DNA of 64,000 nucleotides, taken from assembly GCF_025144465.1 (NCBI RefSeq), contig NZ_CP083553.1, positions 3,788,001-3,852,000 on the forward strand, read 5' to 3'. Of this stretch, positions 36,778 to 46,412 are shown piece after piece. Positions within the stretch are counted from its first letter, which is position 1. Each line of letters opens with the position of its first letter. Position numbers and translations under genes: made by a program. The notes beneath the pieces were generated by a model. That model worked only from the letters and a program-made list of their open reading frames with translations, was not told the DNA's origin and made no database searches. The DNA is from Leisingera sp. S132 (GTDB taxonomy: Bacteria; Pseudomonadota; Alphaproteobacteria; Rhodobacterales; Rhodobacteraceae).

Positions 36778-37848
36778 TCAGTGTGAGGGCGGCAGCCGGT
36801 CAAGTGGCAGCACACCGGTCAAGGGGGTAAGCATGGCCGCTCGGATGCGGCTCCAGAAGGCGCCGAGGGCAACCAGAAACACACCAAGCGCCAGTATGGT
36901 GATGGCGGTGCCTTCGCCGTTGAACACGGCGCCGGCCAGGGTGACGCTGTAGCCGATGGCGGCAATCAGGAAGGACCGGCGGTCGATGATGATTGCGATG
37001 AGGGCAAACAGTACAAGGACGGCAAACAAGAGAAGATTTGAACTGGAGGTTCCATTGTCCAGAAGGCTGAGAGCAATGGTGTTGACCAGGGCTGGCGCGG
37101 CAACGACATGCAACCAGAACCCTTGCGCTGATCGCCTGGTGACGCGGTGCGGATCGCTGAGGTCAAACCCCATGGCAACGGCAAACACCGCCAACCCAAC
37201 CGCCAGGGTGATCCAGGCAAACGAACCTGTGGCTGACAGCAGGAACAGATCGCCAATCCCTGTCGGGGTGCCGGCCTGAATGGCGCCGGACAGCAGCGCA
37301 AAGGCAAAGACTCCCAGCGCAATCAAAGCCATAGCAAATGGCACCCGGAAGCGCAGCCAAAAGAGCGCGATGGCCGCTGTTGTCAATGCCAGGGGCAGCG
37401 GCAGGCTTCCATAATCGTTCTGGGCAATCATGAAGGGCTGGCTAAACTGGGCATTCAAACCGGTGCCCGCATTGATGGCCCAAAGCAGCGACAGCGCAAT
37501 CGCCGGCGCCACCATGCGGCGACGGCGGATGAAGTAGCCGGACAGACCCCATAATACGACGGCGCCGACGATGGCGGCCGTTACGGTCTTTCTTTGATAG
37601 TCGCTCGGAGATCCGCTCAGATCAATTGCGATGAAACCCACCCAGCCCGAGGTCAGGATCAGCAGGCCGATGACGATGAAAATCTCGTTGAAACCTTTGA
37701 ACAGCTCAAAAGGCTCATCTCCGGGGGCGAGGTCTTCACGTGCCCCCCGCCGGCTGTCTGCCAGCGCCAGTAATGACGCCGCCTGTGCCTCGCTTACCAA
37801 ACCTGACCCAACAGCGGCCCGCAGGTCATCCTGACCTATCCGGCTCAT
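36778..37848 (-). CDS. Polytopic membrane protein inserted between hslV and hslU
   Basis: The 356-residue product has a soluble N-terminal segment (about 1-55) followed by roughly ten hydrophobic helices, with short loops that carry RRRR- and K/R-rich ends. The N-terminal part ([20 protein letters not shown]) resembles the short helical region of the DUF2157-like membrane proteins, but I cannot assign a family with confidence. It lies 1 base after hslV and 13 before hslU, so it must be co-transcribed with the protease. No catalytic motif is visible. Confidence 0.75.
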   Translation of the reverse strand: MSRIGQDDLRAAVGSGLVSEAQAASLLALADSRRGAREDLAPGDEPFELFKGFNEIFIVIGLLILTSGWVGFIAIDLSGSPSDYQRKTVTAAIVGAVVLWGLSGYFIRRRRMVAPAIALSLLWAINAGTGLNAQFSQPFMIAQNDYGSLPLPLALTTAAIALFWLRFRVPFAMALIALGVFAFALLSGAIQAGTPTGIGDLFLLSATGSFAWITLAVGLAVFAVAMGFDLSDPHRVTRRSAQGFWLHVVAAPALVNTIALSLLDNGTSSSNLLLFAVLVLFALIAIIIDRRSFLIAAIGYSVTLAGAVFNGEGTAITILALGVFLVALGAFWSRIRAAMLTPLTGVLPLDRLPPSH

Positions 37849-37849
37849 C

Positions 37850-38413
37850 TCAGCCGTCCTGGCCGATGGTTTCCACCGTCAGCCTGCCATTGGTATAGAC
37901 GCAGATGTCGGCGGCGATGGCCATGGCGTCGCGGGCCACGGTTTCGGCGGATCTATCGCTGTCCATCATGCCGCGGGCCGCAGCCAGGGCAAAATTGCCG
38001 CCGGAACCGATGGCAGCAACATCATGCTCAGGCTCCAGCACGTCGCCGGCGCCGGTGATCACGAACATGTCGGTACCGTCGGTGACGATCAGCATCGCCT
38101 CCAGTTTCTGCAGGTATTTGTCGGTGCGCCAGTCCTTGGCCAGTTCAACACTGGCGCGGGCCAATTGCCCGGGGGTGGCTTCCAGCTTGGCTTCCAGACG
38201 TTCCAGTAAGGTGAATGCATCCGCGGTAGAGCCGGCAAAACCCGCCACCACATCAAAGCCGCCAGGCGACAGGCGCCGCACCTTGCGGGCGGTGCCCTTG
38301 ATCACAGTCTGCCCCAGCGACACCTGGCCGTCGCCGGCAATGACAACCTGCCCGCCCTTCTTGACGCCGATGATGGTGGTGCCGTGCCAGCCGGGGAATT
38401 GATCGTCTGCCAT
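37850..38413 (-). CDS. hslV: HslV, peptidase of the HslVU protease
   Basis: The 187-residue peptidase forms the two-ring core. The catalytic N-terminal threonine is Thr12 in [13 protein letters not shown], exposed after removal of an 11-residue propeptide ([11 protein letters not shown]). The [18 protein letters not shown] and [10 protein letters not shown] blocks are family hallmarks. It begins with a heat-shock-type promoter 25-55 bases upstream and a GGAGG ribosome site. hslU is the third gene of the operon. Confidence 0.96.
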   Translation of the reverse strand: MADDQFPGWHGTTIIGVKKGGQVVIAGDGQVSLGQTVIKGTARKVRRLSPGGFDVVAGFAGSTADAFTLLERLEAKLEATPGQLARASVELAKDWRTDKYLQKLEAMLIVTDGTDMFVITGAGDVLEPEHDVAAIGSGGNFALAAARGMMDSDRSAETVARDAMAIAADICVYTNGRLTVETIGQDG

Positions 38414-38437
38414 TTATGCCTCCGTTAAGTTGCCCCC

Positions 38438-38467
38438 TATATGGAACCATCCCCCCGCCGGCACAAG
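38438..38467 (-). promoter_or_regulatory. Sigma-32-type heat-shock promoter for hslV operon
   Basis: On the minus strand, CTTGTGC (4 of 7 to CTTGAAA) is followed after 14 bases by TTCCATATA, close to CCCCATnTA. Spacing and position, about 25 bases from the hslV start, fit the heat-shock sigma factor consensus of related bacteria. Confidence 0.5.
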
Positions 38468-38634
38468 GGAGCGGGCCGGATCGTGGGCATTGCAACGTCC
38501 GCATGGCATTTTGCTGCTATGCAGAAAGCGCAAGGCGGGGCTGTTGAACCGGCAATTGCGGGACTCAGCTGCGCATCCTACATGAGGCTCACAACCGGCA
38601 CAGGGTCGGCTGTTTCTTAGAAGGATATGCGCAA

Positions 38635-38826
38635 ATGACGACCGCAAACATTCATGCGCCGCTCGGAGCAGTCACCGTTCTCCGCGTGGTCGATGCTATG
38701 ACCAATGTGAAAACCTCCATCGTGGAGTGGTATGAAGCCCGCGAGACCCGCAAGGCTCTGGCCCGGCTGACCGATGCACAACTGGATGACATTGGCATGA
38801 GCCGGGCTGACATCGCCAAGATCTGA
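38635..38826 (+). CDS. DUF1127 small protein
   Basis: The 63-residue protein ends in a DUF1127 motif: VEWYEARETRKALARLTDAQ followed by LDDIGMSRADIAKI. In Rhodobacter sphaeroides a DUF1127 protein (CcaF1) binds RNA and helps sRNA function, so an RNA-related role is possible but not shown here. The first 25 residues are hydrophobic/variable. The ATG has GAAGGAT about 8 bases upstream. It reads toward a strong hairpin (38854-38875). Confidence 0.82.
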   Translation: MTTANIHAPLGAVTVLRVVDAMTNVKTSIVEWYEARETRKALARLTDAQLDDIGMSRADIAKI

Positions 38827-38853
38827 GACTAAAATGGTCGAAGACATTGAATG

Positions 38854-38875
38854 AGCCGCCCAGAAACGGGCGGCT
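38854..38875 (+). terminator. Terminator after DUF1127 gene
   Basis: A perfect 8-base-pair stem AGCCGCCC/GGGCGGCT with a 6-base loop, followed by TTTG, sits between the DUF1127 gene and the convergent Lin0512 pair. It can serve both strands. Confidence 0.75.
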
Positions 38876-38879
38876 TTGT

Positions 38880-39251
38880 TCATTTTGGGGCTGAGATTTT
38901 GTATATCCGGGCCTGGTCCGGCAGCCAGGCCTCGACTGCCGCTGTAGCCACCACATGGCGGCTGCCGGCTTCTGCATCCTCCACATCCAGCCCGCCCTTG
39001 ACGGCACGCACGCTGGCCCTGCCCCGCGGCAGATCCTGCGCCACCAGATCGCAATCAACTGCCTCCGGCTGCTGCACCCCGATGGTCACATCAACGCGCA
39101 TTTCGCTGTGATCGATACCAAGCTTGGCGAACAGGGTGATCGACGAATGATGCAGCGCGTCCTGCACCGCACGGCGTGCAGCCTTGGTGTAATCCTGACC
39201 GTAAAGGTCGTTGCCGGTGCCCATTTCCAGGATGATGCGTTTCTCGCTCAT
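38880..39251 (-). CDS. Lin0512-family protein, copy with the conserved motif
   Basis: The 123-residue protein belongs to the Lin0512 (TIGR02058) conserved hypothetical family. Its N-terminal motif is EMGTGNDLYGQDYTKAARRA, which keeps the family's G-x-G-x-D-x-x-G pattern with Tyr in place of the usual His. It overlaps its paralogue (38% or so by eye) by four bases, so the two are coupled. The likely product is a small dimer or heterodimer of unknown function. Confidence 0.78.
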   Translation of the reverse strand: MSEKRIILEMGTGNDLYGQDYTKAARRAVQDALHHSSITLFAKLGIDHSEMRVDVTIGVQQPEAVDCDLVAQDLPRGRASVRAVKGGLDVEDAEAGSRHVVATAAVEAWLPDQARIYKISAPK

Positions 39252-39595
39252 TCCGCTGCCTCCATGTCAAAGGATACAACCACGGCCGCATTGGCAATCA
39301 CCGTGCGTCCGCCATGCGGCTTCCCGATGTCGAGCCCGCCTTCCACCACCCGGATGCTGGGCTGGCCGTAGGGGAAAATCTCCAGCAGCGCCTCCGCGTC
39401 CACCGCCTCCGGTTTCTGAACGCCGATCTCGGCTTCGATGATCATGTCTTCCTTTTGGAAATCGAACAATTCCGCCATGCTGACGGAGTTGTGCCACAGC
39501 GCGTCCTTGATCGCGCGGCGGGCGGCTTCGGTATAGTCCTCGCGCCTCAGCGACGTGCCCATGCCGAATTCCACCAGTACCCGTGTCTTTGCCAT
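39248..39595 (-). CDS. Lin0512-family protein, diverged copy
   Basis: The 115-residue protein is a paralogue of the downstream gene: both have KPEAVD or QPEAVD, AxLLEIFPYG/AQDLPRGRAS and GGLDIG/GGLDVE in the same order. Its motif reads EFGMGTSLRREDYTEAARRA, so the Asp and Gly of the family motif are lost. The start at 39595 follows AAGGAGG at 5 bases; a 46-codon upstream extension is not family-like. It is the first gene of the pair. Confidence 0.78.
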   Translation of the reverse strand: MAKTRVLVEFGMGTSLRREDYTEAARRAIKDALWHNSVSMAELFDFQKEDMIIEAEIGVQKPEAVDAEALLEIFPYGQPSIRVVEGGLDIGKPHGGRTVIANAAVVVSFDMEAAE

Positions 39596-39691
39596 TTTGC
39601 CTCCTTTACCTGTCCAAGGCGAACCGTCGCAGGGTATCAGCGCAAAGGACAGTGCCAGTTTGCTGCCGGCCGGTACGCCAGCGCTCAAAAC

Positions 39692-39723
39692 AAAAAAGGG
39701 CCGCCCCGACAGGGGCAGCCCTT
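39692..39723 (-). terminator. Intrinsic terminator after trxA
   Basis: Read leftward, a 12-pair stem with one G-T wobble (AAGGGCTGCCCC / GGGGCGGCCCTT) and a 4-base loop is followed by six T residues. It lies between trxA and the Lin0512 pair. Confidence 0.85.
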
Positions 39724-39745
39724 GGAAATCCAATTTGGATCCGGC

Positions 39746-40066
39746 TCAGATCGACTCTTCGATCCAGCTCTGCAGCGCGGCCTTGGGGGCGGCGCCGGCG
39801 CGGTTGGAGATCACCTGGCCATCCTTGAAGATGAACAGCGCCGGAATGCCGCGCACGCCCATGGCAGCAGCGGAGTTCGGGTTGCTGTCAACGTCGACTT
39901 TGGCGATTTTCACCTTGCCGCCGAATTCCGCGGCCAGCTCTTCCAGAGCAGGGCCGATCTGTTTGCAGGGACCGCACCACTCGGCCCAGAAATCCACCAC
40001 AACGGGGATATCGGAATTCTTGACTTCGGCGTCAAAGGTGGCGTCGGTGACGGCTACGGTGGACAT
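39746..40066 (-). CDS. trxA: Thioredoxin
   Basis: The 106-residue protein has the redox site WCGPC in [17 protein letters not shown] (about residues 30-34) and the cis-proline block [14 protein letters not shown]. It is the general disulfide reductant of the cytosol. It lies downstream of addA on the same strand, 62 bases away, and ends at its own terminator; the addB-addA-trxA order is common in alphaproteobacteria. The ATG at 40066 is preferred over one three codons upstream. Confidence 0.96.
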   Translation of the reverse strand: MSTVAVTDATFDAEVKNSDIPVVVDFWAEWCGPCKQIGPALEELAAEFGGKVKIAKVDVDSNPNSAAAMGVRGIPALFIFKDGQVISNRAGAAPKAALQSWIEESI

Positions 40067-40128
40067 ATGCATGTCTCCATGAGTGTGTGGCAACTGGAGT
40101 TGGAACCTATGTACGGCTTAACGGATCG

Positions 40129-43100
40129 TCAAGGTTCCAGACGCCGCATCAGCGCCGCTGTCACAAGTTCGTGCGGCAGCGGCATCAGCGTGGCCGTTCG
40201 GGTCCAAAGAAGCGCGGTTTCGATAGTGCGGCCCGGGTAGATCTGCGCCAGCGAATGAGTGTAGGCACCCATCTGCCGCAGCAGCCCTTCGGGGCATAGA
40301 ACGGGTGTTGCAGGCACGGTGGCATTGGATTTGAAATCGACGGCCAGCACCGTGTCAGATGTGACAATCAGGCGGTCGATGATGCCATGCAGGCGGGTCC
40401 CGTGCAGGTCCGCGGTGATGGGCACTTCGGCCAGAGTTTCCGGGGCGAAAACATGGGACAAGTCGGCATTTTGAAGAACACCTGACGCCTCGGCAAGCAG
40501 CTCTGCAGTATCCTCGGCACCCTGCAGCAAGTTGCCGGCAAGCTGCGGCCAATCCCCTTCAGAGCGGCCCGGCAGGTGCTCCAGCAGCAGGTGCAGCCGG
40601 CTGCCGCGCGCCTTGGCGGCTTCCTCTTCCAGACCCAAGTCACCCGGCAAGGCCTTCGCTCCGCCCAGGTCGGAAGGGCTGAGCGCCGGCGGCGGCGGAT
40701 CATAGGCTCTGGCCACGCGGGAAAAGACCTCTGGAAAGCAGTGTTTTATGGCCTTCTCGACCGGTTTTTCGACCAAAGGCAGATCGTCCCAATCCCCGTG
40801 CTGCAGGCGCAATCCTGCCCCGCCAGGACAATCAAGCTCCACTGCACCGCCCTCGCGCATGGCACGCTCTGTAAGGCGGTACCAGCTGTCGCCCGGCTCG
40901 CCAGCGTCGCCGGCGGCAGCGACAATCAGCCACTTTTCCGCCCGGGTTAGAGCCACATAGAGCAGCCGCAGACGTTCATTCTGCAGCTTTTCCTGCGCAG
41001 CTTCACGGGCCGCCAGCATGGCGGCAGGCATCTGGTCCTTGGGCAGCTTCCAGACCGGGGTGCCCTCGGCCAGCATGATCTCCGCGTCGCGCGGAGCCTG
41101 GCGTTTGGCGGTGTCCGGCAGGATCACGATCGGCGCTTCCAGCCCCTTGGACCCATGCACCGACATCACCCGGATCATGTTGCCGGCGGCGCCCATCTGG
41201 CGTTTGATTTCCAGATCGTCGGTCTGCATCCAGACCAGAAACCCGGTGAGGCTGGGCACGTCGGTGCGCTCATAAGCCAGCGCCTGCGACAACAGCGCGT
41301 TGATACCATCCTCTGCCTCCGGCCCCAGTCTACCCAGCAGCTTCTGACGGCCGCCGTGGCGGGTCAGAATGCGTTCGATCAGGTCAAATGGGCGCAGGAA
41401 ATCCGCATTGGCGCGCAGGTCATCCAACACTGCCATAGTTTCCGGGAACTCCCCTGCCCGGTCGCGCAGGGCTGGCCACAGATACATGGCCTCCCGCCGG
41501 TGCGCGAGGTCGAACAAGGCCTGCTCGTTCCAGCCGAACAGCGGCGATTTCAACGCTTCCGCCAAGGATAAGGAATCCTCGGGCAGCGCCAGAAACCGCA
41601 AAAGCGCGGCAATGTCTTTCACCGCCAGTTCCGCGCCGACTTTCAGCCGGTCAGCGCCGGCAATGGGCAGTTCCGCCTTCTTGCAGGCGCGGATGATTTC
41701 CGAAAACAGGTCAGAGCGGCGCTGCACCAGGATCAGGAAATCGCCGGCCTGAACCGGACGGCGCTGAAAGGTGCCGCGTTCGGCGCCATCCTCGGGGATG
41801 GTGACGCCGTTTTCAATCATCTGCTTGATCGACCCGGCAATCCGTTCCGCCAGGATCACCGTGTGATGGCGGCTGCTGGGGCGGTCGACGGGGCTGGTCC
41901 AGTCGGGATCCGCGTCATCCTCCACCTTCTCGACCACCGGCCACAGGTCAACCCGGCCCGGCAGGTCCGATTTGAAGGCACGGTGCAGCGCGTCCTTGCG
42001 AAAGCCGGCGCGCGGGCTGTCCTTGAACACCAGGTCGACCAGCTTCAGGATTGCCGCAGAAGAGCGGAAGGAGAAATCGAGCGAGGCATCCTGCAGCCCG
42101 GCTCCGGTTTCCGCCAGCCGGTTGCCGAACTCCAGCTGCATCCGGTCAAACGCATCCGGGTCAGCGCCCTGGAAGGAATAGATCGACTGCTTCTTGTCAC
42201 CGACCACGAAGATGGTGCGCTCCACATCCGAACGCGCGCCCTCGCCTGCGGTGAATTCCTGCGCCAGCTTCTCGATCACGTCCCATTGCACCGGGCTGGT
42301 GTCCTGCGCCTCGTCCACCAAGATGTGGTCGATGCCGCCGTCCAGCCGATACAGCACCCAGGCGGCCACGCCCGGATCGTTAAGAAGCTGGCGCGCCTTC
42401 AGGATCAGGTCATCAAAGTCGAGCCAGCCGCGCAGTTGCTTGCGGCGCTCATACTCCGGCAGGAAGGCAGCGGCGAAGCGGTGCAGATCGTGGCTCTTGC
42501 GTGCGGCGGTCAGCGCCAGACGTTTTGCACGCGCGTCCTCAATCCGCCGCATCAGCGGTTCCAGCTGATCCATCAGAGACAGGTGGGATTCGCGCAGTTT
42601 CTTGGTCGGGAACTTGTCTATTTTGGCGGTATAAGGCTCCTTGGCGCTGGCGCCGGTCAGGAACACGCTTTCCAATATACTCAGATCGGCGAGCTTTGGT
42701 TTGGTGATACCTGCCAGTTTCTCCGCTGCCTTCTGGTCGGTTGAGCCGCCCTGCCCCAGCATCTCATGCGTGCGCTGCAGCAGCTCTTCCTCGCCGCCCA
42801 GGAACACCAGAGATTCCAGCGCTGTTTCGTCGAAACCTGCGGGCAGTTCGAAAAGGTCCAACAGCCCGTCCCAGTCCCGCGGCTCGCCGAAATCGGCGCG
42901 GCGCTGGCAAATCGCGGAGGTTAGAGCTTCGAAGTCACTGTCGCTCACATGCCGCGCCAGGGCATCCACCAGAAGCGCCTCGGCTCCTTGGGCAAAATCC
43001 TCCATGATTTCCGCCCGCAAGAGCTGGCCCGCACGGTCGTCCATCTCGGAAAACTGCGGGCTGACGCCGGCCTCCAGCGGAAAGCGGCGCAGCAGCGATG

Positions 43101-43482
43101 AACAGAAGGAGTGGATGGTCTGGATCTTCAGCCCGCCGGGCGTCTCGATCGCGCGGGCAAACAGGGTGCGCGCCTGTGCCAAATCCTCAGCTGCGGTGTT
43201 GACCTCCCCCAATTCGGTCAGTGCCGCAATCAGCGCCGGGTCTTCCAGCATCGCCCATTCCCCCAGCCGCTTGAACAGCCGGTTCTGCATCTCGCTTGCG
43301 GCGGCCTTGGTGTAGGTGAGGCACAGAATGTGCTGCGGCTGCACGCCCTTCAGCAGCAGCCGTGCCACCCGGTCGGTCAGCACCTTGGTCTTGCCGGAGC
43401 CCGCATTGGCCGCCAGCCAGGTGGAGGCATCAGGCCGGGCGGCGCGGAACTGCGCCTCTGAGGCGGCGTCGCGGATGGTCAT
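40129..43482 (-). CDS. addA: Double-strand break repair helicase-nuclease AddA
   Basis: The 1117-residue protein is the UvrD-like helicase/nuclease subunit of AddAB, the alphaproteobacterial RecBCD equivalent. Motif I is ANAGSGKTKVLTDRVARLL (about residue 25), then ILCLTYTKAAASEM, HILVDEAQDTSP (motif II) and VMSVHGSKGLEAPIVIL (motif V). The C-terminal nuclease has HGIIDRLI and AVDFKSNA. Its ATG overlaps the addB stop by four bases. A 13-codon extension upstream is open but not family-like. Confidence 0.95.
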   Translation of the reverse strand: MTIRDAASEAQFRAARPDASTWLAANAGSGKTKVLTDRVARLLLKGVQPQHILCLTYTKAAASEMQNRLFKRLGEWAMLEDPALIAALTELGEVNTAAEDLAQARTLFARAIETPGGLKIQTIHSFCSSLLRRFPLEAGVSPQFSEMDDRAGQLLRAEIMEDFAQGAEALLVDALARHVSDSDFEALTSAICQRRADFGEPRDWDGLLDLFELPAGFDETALESLVFLGGEEELLQRTHEMLGQGGSTDQKAAEKLAGITKPKLADLSILESVFLTGASAKEPYTAKIDKFPTKKLRESHLSLMDQLEPLMRRIEDARAKRLALTAARKSHDLHRFAAAFLPEYERRKQLRGWLDFDDLILKARQLLNDPGVAAWVLYRLDGGIDHILVDEAQDTSPVQWDVIEKLAQEFTAGEGARSDVERTIFVVGDKKQSIYSFQGADPDAFDRMQLEFGNRLAETGAGLQDASLDFSFRSSAAILKLVDLVFKDSPRAGFRKDALHRAFKSDLPGRVDLWPVVEKVEDDADPDWTSPVDRPSSRHHTVILAERIAGSIKQMIENGVTIPEDGAERGTFQRRPVQAGDFLILVQRRSDLFSEIIRACKKAELPIAGADRLKVGAELAVKDIAALLRFLALPEDSLSLAEALKSPLFGWNEQALFDLAHRREAMYLWPALRDRAGEFPETMAVLDDLRANADFLRPFDLIERILTRHGGRQKLLGRLGPEAEDGINALLSQALAYERTDVPSLTGFLVWMQTDDLEIKRQMGAAGNMIRVMSVHGSKGLEAPIVILPDTAKRQAPRDAEIMLAEGTPVWKLPKDQMPAAMLAAREAAQEKLQNERLRLLYVALTRAEKWLIVAAAGDAGEPGDSWYRLTERAMREGGAVELDCPGGAGLRLQHGDWDDLPLVEKPVEKAIKHCFPEVFSRVARAYDPPPPALSPSDLGGAKALPGDLGLEEEAAKARGSRLHLLLEHLPGRSEGDWPQLAGNLLQGAEDTAELLAEASGVLQNADLSHVFAPETLAEVPITADLHGTRLHGIIDRLIVTSDTVLAVDFKSNATVPATPVLCPEGLLRQMGAYTHSLAQIYPGRTIETALLWTRTATLMPLPHELVTAALMRRLEP

Positions 43483-46412
43483 GCCAGATCCTCCGGCTGC
43501 GGTACGGCGCTGCGGTCCCATTCGCCGTAGCGCGCCAGGTGGTCATAGTCGCCGGCGATGTCATCCCTGTGCACCATGCGGCGGCTCGAATAGCCTTGTT
43601 CAGGCTCGAAATAAGCCCCAATCAGGGTGCGCAGCTCATCCCAGACCTTGGCGGGCGGCTCGTCCTCGAGCGGCGCGCGCACCTCCTTCATGCTGGAGCC
43701 AAGGCCGATGAACAGGGCGCGGGCAACCTCCGCCGGGCCAAGATCGTCAAATGCGCCTTCTTCAGCCATGGCGGCCTCGATCAGAAGCTGTTTTTCGAAT
43801 TTCTTCTGCTGCGACTCGCTGGGCGGCGTGCCGGTCTTGTAGTCGTAAAGATGCAGGAATCCCCGGTCATCCATGTCGATCCGGTCGGCGCGGCAAGCGA
43901 TAGTGAAATCCAGCGGATCCAGCCGGGCGCTGCCCCTGGCCTCAAAGGCAACAGGTTTGGCGCGGGCCTGGCGCTCCTGTTCCGCCAACACGAATTCGCC
44001 GGCAATCTTGCGGATGCGGCTGTGCCACAGGATGCGGGCAACGGGCCAGGGCACATGGGTCTCCAGCAGCAGCCGTGTTTTTTCGATCAGATGGCTGGCA
44101 GTCAGCAGGCTCGGATCCGCCTGGGCTTCTTTGATGAAGTGCTCAAACACTTCATGCACCACGATGCCGCGCAGCAGGGCGTCGGGCTCCTGCACCAGCG
44201 GGTTCAGCGGCTTGAGCCGCAGCACATGTTTGGCGTAGATCGCATAAGGGTCGCGGATCAGCCGCGGGATCTCCGTGATCGTCAGACGGCGTGGGCGGGC
44301 CGCAACCGGCGGGCGCGGCGAGGGGCGCGGCATCTGCGGAATGGGCGCAGGCTCCTCCAGTGCGTCTGCCCAGCCGAGCCATCGCTGGCCCCTTGCACGC
44401 ATTGCATTCAGCGCATCCCGGCCGCCCTGATCCGGCAGGCCGGACAGAAGATTGGTCAGCCGGTTCAGCCAGCGCGAGGGTACTGTGTCGGCTTCTTCCG
44501 ACCGTTCAGCGCGGGTCAGCCAGACCTCAGGTGCGGCAATTGCCTGCTGGAAGTCATGCGCCGACAGACCGATGCGGCGTTCAGGCAGCAACAGCCCTGC
44601 CTGATTGCGCAACTGGCGGTTCAGCCAGGGATCGGGGCTGGCGGCCTCCGGCCAGCTGCCTTCGTTGAGCCCGCCCAGAATGACCAGATCGGCGCCCTGG
44701 ACCCGGGCCTCCAGCGTGCCCCAGATCATGATCGAGCCATATGGCGCATCGCGGTCGCGCACCTCACCCTGGCTCAGCAGCGCGCCCAGCAGGTCGGCGA
44801 AATCGCGGGCGGTCATCTCACCGCCATAGGGGGCTTCAGCTTCCAGGTTTTCGATGCAGGCGTGCGCCGCCTGGCCGGCCTTCTTGTCCCACAGCGTGCC
44901 GGAACCGTCCGCCTGGCTGCCGGCGGCGATGCGCTCGGCCAGCTCTCGCAGCCGTTCGATCCAATCGGTCAGGGGCAGGGTGCCGGCGATCTCCTGATCC
45001 GCGAAACAGGCGCTTAGCCAGCCGGTCCAGCCCGGTGTCAGCTGACGGCCCTTTTCAAAACTGGCAAAGGCCGCGGCATCGGGGAAGGGCGGGCCGTTGC
45101 GGCGCAGGGACAGCTCCAGTTCGCGGGTCTGGCGCAGGTGATTGCCGCGCTCCGCGCCGTCATGGGTGAGCGGGTGTTTCAGCAGCGTCAGCAGGCTGTC
45201 GCAGGCCAGCGGCTTGCAGAACAGCCCCGCCACGTGGCGCAGGAACCGGCCCGGCGGCGACAGCTGCAGCGGCTGGCCGGCGGAATCATCCGGCAGGATG
45301 TCCCAGCGGTCCAGCGCGGCGGACACCTGGCGTGTCAGCATCCGGTCGGGCGTGATTAGTGCAGCGGTCTGGCCGTCCTCCGCCGCCTGCCGCAGGCGCA
45401 GCGCAATGGCGAGCGCCTCGGCACGGGGGCCGGGAGCTTCGACAAGCGAGACGTTTTCCGTTGCGCGGTCCAGACCGGTCAGTTTGGGGCCTTCACTCAT
45501 CCAGGCGTCCGTCACCGGGGCCGGGCGCAATGCCAGCGAGACCAGCCGGTTGCGTTCGGGAGAGACCGGAGGGGTAACGGTCCAAGGCCGCACATCGCGC
45601 GGGGCCAGCTCCAGGTCTTTCATCAGCTTGTGGAACCGGTACTGAGGATGGTCTTCCGAGATCATCGGGTCATCCAGGCCGCCCCAGACATGATCCGGCT
45701 GATCGAAATCGAAACCGGGCAGCACCACGGCGCCCAGCGGCAGCCGGGCAATGGCCTGCATCAGCATCAAGGTGGTGCCGCGGGACCCGGTGGAACCGGC
45801 CAGAATGACAGGGTGCAGCGGCGGGTTTTGCTGCCATTCCTCAATCAGGTTCAGAACCATCTGCCGCTGCCGCGCCTGGGCATCCATCGCCCCCTCGTGC
45901 AGGCCGGTGAACTCATCGGCGATACCGATGAAAGCCTGTGCCCGCGCCCAATGGCCGGACATGTCCGAGACGTCCAGATTGCGGATGGAGTCGGTGCTGA
46001 CACCTTCACCCTGCATCTCGTCGATCAGAGCCGCGAGGCTGTCAGAAAGGTCATAAAGAGACGCCCGGGAGGCGAGGTCGGGCTGTGCGTCCAGCAGCTT
46101 GGCGATCAGCTGCGACAGCTCCAGCCGGCGCCGCAGCGGGGGCAGGGGAGGCGGCAGCCCGTCCAGTGCAGCCCGATGCGCCAGATCGGTCAGCATCATC
46201 ATTCGCGGCAACAGCATTGCGGGGCCCTCGTCAAACAGGCTGCGGATACGCCGTGCCATGCGGGAGGTGTTGACGATCAGTTCAGCCCGGGCCAGCGCCT
46301 CTGGCGGCAGTTTGCGCGAACGATCACGCAGACCCTCGACCAGCGCGCGCGGGAAATCGATGCCGCAGGGCACGGCAAAGACGCGCGGTTTGACGGATGG
46401 TTCAAACATCAT
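43479..46412 (-). CDS. addB: Double-strand break repair protein AddB
   Basis: The 977-residue subunit carries a degraded helicase region and an active C-terminal RecB-type nuclease (IACRADRIDMDDRGFLHLYDYKTG, about residue 880). The first helicase block has ILAGSTGSRGTTLMLMQAIA in place of a strict Walker A. AddA and AddB together resect DNA ends and respond to Chi-like sequences. It overlaps the murU stop by 11 bases. Two adjacent ATG codons (46412 and 46409) are alternative starts. Confidence 0.93.
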   Translation of the reverse strand: MMFEPSVKPRVFAVPCGIDFPRALVEGLRDRSRKLPPEALARAELIVNTSRMARRIRSLFDEGPAMLLPRMMMLTDLAHRAALDGLPPPLPPLRRRLELSQLIAKLLDAQPDLASRASLYDLSDSLAALIDEMQGEGVSTDSIRNLDVSDMSGHWARAQAFIGIADEFTGLHEGAMDAQARQRQMVLNLIEEWQQNPPLHPVILAGSTGSRGTTLMLMQAIARLPLGAVVLPGFDFDQPDHVWGGLDDPMISEDHPQYRFHKLMKDLELAPRDVRPWTVTPPVSPERNRLVSLALRPAPVTDAWMSEGPKLTGLDRATENVSLVEAPGPRAEALAIALRLRQAAEDGQTAALITPDRMLTRQVSAALDRWDILPDDSAGQPLQLSPPGRFLRHVAGLFCKPLACDSLLTLLKHPLTHDGAERGNHLRQTRELELSLRRNGPPFPDAAAFASFEKGRQLTPGWTGWLSACFADQEIAGTLPLTDWIERLRELAERIAAGSQADGSGTLWDKKAGQAAHACIENLEAEAPYGGEMTARDFADLLGALLSQGEVRDRDAPYGSIMIWGTLEARVQGADLVILGGLNEGSWPEAASPDPWLNRQLRNQAGLLLPERRIGLSAHDFQQAIAAPEVWLTRAERSEEADTVPSRWLNRLTNLLSGLPDQGGRDALNAMRARGQRWLGWADALEEPAPIPQMPRPSPRPPVAARPRRLTITEIPRLIRDPYAIYAKHVLRLKPLNPLVQEPDALLRGIVVHEVFEHFIKEAQADPSLLTASHLIEKTRLLLETHVPWPVARILWHSRIRKIAGEFVLAEQERQARAKPVAFEARGSARLDPLDFTIACRADRIDMDDRGFLHLYDYKTGTPPSESQQKKFEKQLLIEAAMAEEGAFDDLGPAEVARALFIGLGSSMKEVRAPLEDEPPAKVWDELRTLIGAYFEPEQGYSSRRMVHRDDIAGDYDHLARYGEWDRSAVPQPEDLA

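Noticed and set aside
43362-45017. A 551-codon open frame on the plus strand within addA/addB
   Set aside because: It is antisense to addB, whose nuclease motifs are clear, and shows no domain of its own.
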